Shown here one piece after another: positions 5,401 to 8,677 of a stretch of 8,677 nt of DNA (positions are counted from its first letter, which is position 1; the number at the start of each line of letters is the position of its first letter). Under the pieces are notes generated by a model. The model saw only the letters and a program-made list of their open reading frames with translations, did not search any database and was not told the origin of the DNA. The stretch comes from an uncultured Clostridia bacterium. GTDB taxonomy: Bacteria; Bacillota; Clostridia; Lachnospirales; Lachnospiraceae. Location of the stretch: contig CAMZAI010000117.1 in the NCBI GenBank assembly GCA_947304065.1, forward strand, positions 1 through 8,677, given 5' to 3'. The position numbers and the translations under genes were made by a program.

Positions 5401-5436
5401 GGGAAGAAAGAATGTAAGTCAAAGGAGTTATTTCAA

Positions 5437-5937
5437 ATGTCAACAGGTTGGATCATTTTTATAATCGTTACGGTTCTCCTTATCGGAGGTCTTGTTGCCC
5501 TTACGATCCTGGGCAAGAAGATGCAGAAAAAGCAGGAAGAATCCGAGACCACGATGCGTCAGGGCGCGCAGATCATGTCGATCTTCGTTATTGACAAGGC
5601 CCGCAAGAAGCTCGTTGAGTCAGGTCTCCCGCAGATAGTCATCGACCAGACGCCCAAGTATCTCCGCCGCTCGAAGGTTCCTGTAGTAAGAGCCAAGGTC
5701 GGCCCGAAGGTTATGATGCTGATGTGCGACGAGAAGGCCTTCAATCTGATCCCCGAGAAGAAGGAAGTTAAGGTCCTGATGAACGGTATCTACATCGTTG
5801 AAGCAAAGAGCGCGCGCGGCGGCCTCGAGGCTCCGCCCGTTAAGAAGACCTTCAGACAGAAGCTTCAGGAGAAGTACTCAAAGCTCCGCAAGGAAGAGAA
5901 GGAAGCAGAGTCCAAGAAATCAAAGAAGAATAAATAA
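5437..5937 (+). CDS. Membrane-anchored lysine-rich protein conserved in Clostridia, function unknown
   Basis: 166 residues. The start at 5437 has AAAGGAG (5421-5427) at 9-base spacing. One N-terminal membrane helix at about 5-26 is followed by GKKMQKKQEE. By the positive-inside rule the short N-terminus lies outside and the body in the cytoplasm. A compact middle domain (about 40-125) contains IMSIFVIDKARKKL, PKYLRRSKVPVVRAKVGPK and VMMLMCDEKAFNLIP. The C-terminal 30 or so residues are almost all Lys, Glu and Ser and probably form a charged helix. The layout is superficially like YajC, but I do not see the YajC motif pattern. I recall similar unnamed proteins in Lachnospiraceae, without a known role. 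Lysines are encoded mainly by AAG. With the near-consensus promoter, leader stem and clean terminator, this points to high, independent expression. The basic body could contact RNA or the ribosome; that is speculation. Confidence 0.85.
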   Translation: MSTGWIIFIIVTVLLIGGLVALTILGKKMQKKQEESETTMRQGAQIMSIFVIDKARKKLVESGLPQIVIDQTPKYLRRSKVPVVRAKVGPKVMMLMCDEKAFNLIPEKKEVKVLMNGIYIVEAKSARGGLEAPPVKKTFRQKLQEKYSKLRKEEKEAESKKSKKNK

Positions 5938-5952
5938 CTTCGACAATGCAGC

Positions 5953-5992
5953 GAGTGCCTGTCTCCGAAACTGTGACAGGCACTCTTATTTT
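5953..5992 (+). terminator. Rho-independent terminator of the lysine-rich membrane protein gene
   Basis: GAGTGCCTGTC (5953-5963) and GACAGGCACTC (5975-5985) pair perfectly over 11 bp around an 11-base loop, followed by TTATTTT. It starts 15 bases after the stop codon. On the minus strand the stem is followed by GCTGCATTG, so it is a poor terminator for murG, which converges from the right and stops at 6001. Confidence 0.9.
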
Positions 5993-6000
5993 GTGTTCTT

Positions 6001-7068
6001 TTATTGCTCGATATAAGAATTGATCAGGTCGATGATAATGTCGGTCGCGTCCGCCTGGGTTGCGCCCTTCATCGCCGTGATATATTTGTCCTTGTCGGCA
6101 AATACGGTATTGATCGCATCGAGCAGAGTCTCGTTAGTTACGATCTCCTCCTCGAGCACGTAGCTGTAGCCGTGATGCTCGAATGACTCCGCGTTGAGGA
6201 TCTGGTCGCCTCTGCTGGCAGCCGCCGAGAGCGGGATCAGAATGTTGGGCTTGGCGAGCGCTAAGAGCTCACATACGGCGTTGGCGCCGGCACGCGAGAT
6301 GATCAGGTCCGCAGCAGCAAAAAGGTCCTTCAGCTCGTCGCTGATGTACTCATACTGTCTGTAGCCGGGGATATCGGCCAGGCTTTCGTCGCTCTTTCCT
6401 TTACCGGTCAGATGGATGATGTCGTAGGTCTTAACAAGAGTCGGGAGCAGGTTCCTGATCGCTTCGTTGATCGCCGCAGCGCCCGTGCTTCCGCCTACCA
6501 CGAGGATGATCGGCTTATTGCCGATGAATCCGCAGAAATCCAGTCCTCTCTGTCTCTCTCCCGCGAACAGCTCCTTACGAAGGGGCGTCCCGGTGTGGAC
6601 TGCCTTGCCCTCGGGCAGGTATTCGAGAGTCTCCGCGAAATTGCAGCAGACCTTGTCGGCCTTCGGGATGCAGAGCTTGTTCGCAAGTCCCGGAGTCATG
6701 TCCGACTCATGGATGATCGTCGGGATCTTATGACGGTGCGCCGCGAAAACCACGGGAACCGTAACGTAGCCGCCCTTTGAGAATACTACATCGGGCTTGA
6801 GCTGCTTCATGAGCTTGTTTGCCTCTCTCATTCCCTTGAGTACCTTAAAGGGATCCGAGAGATTCTTAATATCAAGATAACGTCTGAGCTTTCCCGAGGA
6901 AATCCCGTAGTAAGGGATCCCGAGTTTCTCGATCAGGCCTTTTTCAATGCCCTCATAAGAGCCTATATAGCTGATCTCGAAATCCTGCTCGCGCAGACGC
7001 TCTATCAGTGCGATATTGGGCGTAACGTGTCCTGCCGTTCCGCCTCCGGTCAATACTATCTTCTTCAT
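6001..7068 (-). CDS. murG: UDP-GlcNAc:lipid I N-acetylglucosaminyltransferase MurG
   Basis: 355 residues, normal for MurG. It adds GlcNAc to lipid I to make lipid II, the last cytoplasmic-face step of peptidoglycan precursor synthesis. The start at 7068 has AGAAGG (7075-7080) at 6-base spacing; the longer frame up to 7134 overlaps the upstream gene and adds nothing family-like. The N-terminal loop GGGTAGHVTPN has H14 at the conserved His position. FSKGGYVTVPVV and HESDMTPGLANKL follow; many MurG proteins have HEQNxxPGxxN at the latter, and the HESD form is familiar from Clostridia. The C-terminal domain has VVGGSTGAAAINE, SRAGANAVCELLAL and RGDQILNAESF, the UDP-GlcNAc site. It lies 17 bases downstream of the TSCPD gene on the same strand, so the two are probably one transcript. 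It is not in a division/cell-wall cluster as far as visible. No canonical terminator follows on its strand. Confidence 0.96.
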   Translation of the reverse strand: MKKIVLTGGGTAGHVTPNIALIERLREQDFEISYIGSYEGIEKGLIEKLGIPYYGISSGKLRRYLDIKNLSDPFKVLKGMREANKLMKQLKPDVVFSKGGYVTVPVVFAAHRHKIPTIIHESDMTPGLANKLCIPKADKVCCNFAETLEYLPEGKAVHTGTPLRKELFAGERQRGLDFCGFIGNKPIILVVGGSTGAAAINEAIRNLLPTLVKTYDIIHLTGKGKSDESLADIPGYRQYEYISDELKDLFAAADLIISRAGANAVCELLALAKPNILIPLSAAASRGDQILNAESFEHHGYSYVLEEEIVTNETLLDAINTVFADKDKYITAMKGATQADATDIIIDLINSYIEQ

Positions 7069-7085
7069 AACAATCCTTCTTCGGT

Positions 7086-7343
7086 TTATTCCCCGATCGC
7101 TCCCTTGATAGCCTGTGCAAGCTGGTCCGGACATGATGTGGGCTTAAAACCGCACTTGATGCCCTCCATGCGCGAGATCGCGTCATGAACCTCCATGCCT
7201 TCCACAAGACGCGCTACGCCCTGTGTATTGCCGTTGCAGCCGCCCGTGAACTTAACGTTCGAAACTACCTTGCGGCCGTCCTGCTCGACGATGTCAAAGT
7301 TGATCTTCTGGGAACATACGCCCTGAGTCTTATATTCGTACAT
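7086..7343 (-). CDS. Small TSCPD-domain protein
   Basis: 85 residues, start at 7343 with AAGGAG (7351-7356) at 7-base spacing. The protein is mostly one TSCPD domain, named after the motif found here at 69-73. Four cysteines stand at 10 (GVCSQKI), 36 (FTGGCNGNTQG), 64 and 71 (IKCGFKPTSCPDQL), a pattern kept in stand-alone members of the family. Related domains occur at the C-terminus of vitamin B12-dependent ribonucleotide reductases. The cysteines suggest metal binding or thiol chemistry, but no activity is established for the stand-alone form. It is cytoplasmic, with no membrane segment. It is the first gene of a likely two-gene transcript with murG, with a weak promoter upstream. The pairing with murG may be positional only. 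Confidence 0.9.
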   Translation of the reverse strand: MYEYKTQGVCSQKINFDIVEQDGRKVVSNVKFTGGCNGNTQGVARLVEGMEVHDAISRMEGIKCGFKPTSCPDQLAQAIKGAIGE

Positions 7344-7384
7344 AGCTTTTCTCCTTAATTATGACTAACAATGAAACTTAACGA

Positions 7385-7413
7385 AGTGTACACCATTTCG
7401 GAGAAAAAGTAAA
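7385..7413 (-). promoter_or_regulatory. Possible promoter of the TSCPD-murG operon
   Basis: On the minus strand TTTACT (7408-7413, 4 of 6) and TACACT (7385-7390, 4 of 6) stand 17 bp apart. The expected start near 7378 leaves a leader of about 35 bases before the TSCPD ATG. The 50-bp dyad lies directly upstream of this -35. Confidence 0.45.
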
Positions 7414-7418
7414 ATGAA

Positions 7419-7468
7419 AGTTTTGTGAACACGTTACTATTCGCGAATAGTAACAATATCACAAAACT
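7419..7468. repeat. 50-bp dyad symmetry with a perfect 22-bp central palindrome
   Basis: The centre, 7433-7454, is GTTACTATTCG followed at once by its exact complement CGAATAGTAAC. Four bases out on each side (ACAC and AATA, unpaired) lie AGTTTTGTGA (7419-7428) and TCACAAAACT (7459-7468), again perfectly complementary. The right outer arm contains the dtd stop codon (7459-7461). As RNA on the minus strand it would form a 21-bp stem broken by a 4x4 internal loop, then TTCATTTTACTTTTT, which might terminate dtd transcripts, although the stem is AT-rich. As DNA it lies just upstream of the likely TSCPD promoter and could be an operator. I do not recognise it as a known site: it is not a parS, CIRCE, LexA, Fur or Rex consensus. 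Confidence 0.75.
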
Positions 7469-7887
7469 ATCGTAAACGGTCCGTCGTTCACGAGCTCCAC
7501 CTTCATATCCGCACCGAATTCTCCGTGTTGTACGACGGGAACTCTCTCCGCGCAGTACTTTACGAACTTCTCATAGAGGTCCTCCGCAAGATCGGGCGGC
7601 GCAGCCTCGGTAAAGCCCGGCCTGTTCGAGCGCGTATCCGCGTAGAGAGTGAACTGCGAAACGATCAGCAGCTCACCGTTCACCTGCGCGAGATTAAGAT
7701 TGGTCTTGCCGTTCTCATCCTCGAAAATGCGCAGCTTCAGGAGCTTCTCCGCGTATTTGGCCACAGCCTCTTCGTTGTCCTCTTTTCCGACTCCGAGCAG
7801 CACGAGATATCCCTTTCCGATGCTGCCCACGGTCCGGTCCCCGACCGTCACCGATGCGCGAAGAACGCGCTGTATCACAAGCTTCAT
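7459..7887 (-). CDS. dtd: D-aminoacyl-tRNA deacylase
   Basis: 142 residues, slightly shorter than the usual 145-150. The enzyme removes D-amino acids (and glycine from tRNA-Ala) mischarged on tRNA and works as a homodimer in the cytoplasm. It begins MKLVIQRVLRASVTV, the standard N-terminus. The SQFTLYAD motif (S77-D84) carries the SQxT residues of the active site. The C-terminal NDGPFT has G136-P137, the Gly-cisPro pair that reaches into the partner subunit and excludes L-amino acids. RSNRPGFTEAAPP is also typical. GGAGG at 7898-7902 lies 10 bases before the start. The gene is 38 bases downstream of the NlpC/P60 gene on the same strand, so they are probably co-transcribed. It is often found next to relA in Firmicutes, but relA is not in view here. 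The stop codon lies inside the 50-bp dyad. Confidence 0.97.
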   Translation of the reverse strand: MKLVIQRVLRASVTVGDRTVGSIGKGYLVLLGVGKEDNEEAVAKYAEKLLKLRIFEDENGKTNLNLAQVNGELLIVSQFTLYADTRSNRPGFTEAAPPDLAEDLYEKFVKYCAERVPVVQHGEFGADMKVELVNDGPFTIVL

Positions 7888-7925
7888 GCTTTCTTTACCT
7901 CCAACTTCGTTCCGGCATGCCTGCC

Positions 7926-8677
7926 TTAATCGATCGGTCTGCAGATCATGACGATCCTGTAGGGAATGTAGCCCGAGTAGTTCGTCATGTTTACCGAAGG
8001 CGAGGTCGCGTGGACCATCACTCCGGCGTTGTCCGCGTAATCAGGATAGTAATATCCGTAGCCGTAAGCCGAATTGCCGTAAACATTCCCGGCCGCGTAA
8101 TACATCGCGACATGGTCGATGTTCATGTAGCGGTCGTTGGTGCTGCTTGAGTAAAAGATCAGATCTCCGGGCTTCAGCTCCGAAGGATCGATGTATTCGT
8201 AAGCGATCGCCCTGCCGTCGGCCTCGAGCGCCTTCGCGAGGTTCGCCGCAGTGGGCGCGTATTTCTTCTCTCCGGCCAGGTCGCAGCCTGCTGCCTTGTA
8301 GGCTCTCCATACCAACGCGCTGCAGTCGAAATACCCTTCCTCCATGCGCTTGTCCTGGCTGTATTTGGCTCCGATGAAGCCCATCGCCTTCTTGGCCGCG
8401 GTATATGCGATACCGCCTTTGCTGACCGTCACGAAGCATACAAAGCTGGTCAGGTCGCCGCATTTTACCGTAATGTATGTGTTTCCGGCAGATTTACCCT
8501 TAACGGTTCCGTCCGAGGATACGGACGCGATCTTTTTGTCCGCGGAGGAGTATTTGACCTTAATGCCCTCAGGCAGACCCGTAACCTTTATCTTCTGCGA
8601 TTTTTTCTTCTTCAGGAGCAGAATGTCGTCCGAGATATCGGGCGCATAAGCCTCGATCGTATCCGTAAACTTCCTTC
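7926..8677 (-). CDS. Ig-like (Big_2) plus NlpC/P60 cell-wall hydrolase, N-terminus outside window
   Basis: The minus-strand frame is open from the window edge (first full codon ends at 8675) to TAA at 7926-7928, giving 249 visible residues; the GTG at 8432 is internal. About residues 12-86 form a bacterial Ig-like group 2 domain: lysine-rich strand, VTGLPEGIKVKYSSADKKIA, SVSSDGTVKGKSAGNTYITV, then FVTVSKGG. About 90-249 form an NlpC/P60 domain, with catalytic Cys118 in FDCSALVWRAY, ELKPGDLIFY, His188 in NIDHVAMYY and His222 in VMVHATSP as likely third residue. Such enzymes cut peptidoglycan stem peptides outside the cell. The Ig-like domain probably helps it stay at the wall. A signal peptide and perhaps more Ig-like repeats are expected beyond the edge. 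A Gly/Tyr-rich stretch (NSAYGYGYYYPDY) sits between the two His motifs. The dtd gene follows at 38 bases; the functional link is unclear. Confidence 0.9.
   Translation of the reverse strand, partial: RKFTDTIEAYAPDISDDILLLKKKKSQKIKVTGLPEGIKVKYSSADKKIASVSSDGTVKGKSAGNTYITVKCGDLTSFVCFVTVSKGGIAYTAAKKAMGFIGAKYSQDKRMEEGYFDCSALVWRAYKAAGCDLAGEKKYAPTAANLAKALEADGRAIAYEYIDPSELKPGDLIFYSSSTNDRYMNIDHVAMYYAAGNVYGNSAYGYGYYYPDYADNAGVMVHATSPSVNMTNYSGYIPYRIVMICRPID

Noticed and set aside
5953..5985. GAGTGCCTGTC/GACAGGCACTC considered as a CIRCE-type heat-shock operator
   Set aside because: CIRCE is TTAGCACTC-N9-GAGTGCTAA. This one differs beyond GAGTGC, lies after a stop codon and is followed by a T-run, so it is a terminator.
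7433..7454. Central palindrome considered as a parS chromosome-partition site
   Set aside because: The Firmicutes parS is close to TGTTTCACGTGAAACA; apart from palindromy there is no real similarity.
8430..8432. GTG at 8432 as start of a stand-alone NlpC/P60 protein
   Set aside because: The frame stays open to the window edge and encodes a clear Ig-like domain that runs straight into this codon, so it is internal.

Overview
The window looks like a chromosomal housekeeping region of a Clostridia-type Firmicute of moderate GC (by eye a little above 50 %), probably close to Lachnospiraceae. The reasons are strong AGGAGG-type ribosome sites before most genes, a tRNA-Leu gene with no encoded CCA, and a protein set typical of that group: DUF1934/YwiB, a TSCPD protein, a short cytoplasmic-type polysaccharide deacetylase, and an Ig-like plus NlpC/P60 protein. 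There is no sign of phage, transposon or CRISPR. No gene-free stretch exceeds about 130 bases.

Left part, plus strand: the C-terminal end of an NAD(P)-dependent malic enzyme (1-353) is followed by three tightly packed genes (425-2448) for small single-pass membrane proteins. The first two carry an N-terminal four-cysteine zinc ribbon and the third lacks it. This is the least understood gene set here. It faces a minus-strand tRNA-Leu(CAG) (2514-2597), which has its own promoter and terminator. A DUF1934 gene (2678-3082) follows on the plus strand.

Middle part: a minus-strand pair encodes a polysaccharide deacetylase (3609-4442) and a HIT-family nucleotide hydrolase (3148-3558). Its terminator, shared with the converging DUF1934 gene, contains a 23-bp exact copy of the 3' part of tRNA-Leu. 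Diverging from the deacetylase are plsC (4555-5307), whose promoter lies so close that the mRNA may be leaderless, and then a small lysine-rich membrane-anchored protein (5437-5937). That last gene has a near-consensus promoter, a leader hairpin and a clean terminator.

Right part, minus strand: a secreted-type cell-wall hydrolase with an Ig-like domain (cut by the window end), dtd (D-aminoacyl-tRNA deacylase), a TSCPD protein and murG. A striking 50-bp dyad symmetry (7419-7468), with a perfect 22-bp palindrome at its centre, overlaps the dtd stop codon and lies just upstream of the likely TSCPD-murG promoter. MurG, the deacetylase and the NlpC/P60 protein give the region a cell-envelope flavour, but nothing ties all the genes into one pathway.

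I found no convincing new multi-gene defence or mobile system. The signals most worth a second look are the 50-bp dyad, the tRNA-derived terminator, the possibly leaderless plsC and the zinc-ribbon membrane cluster.
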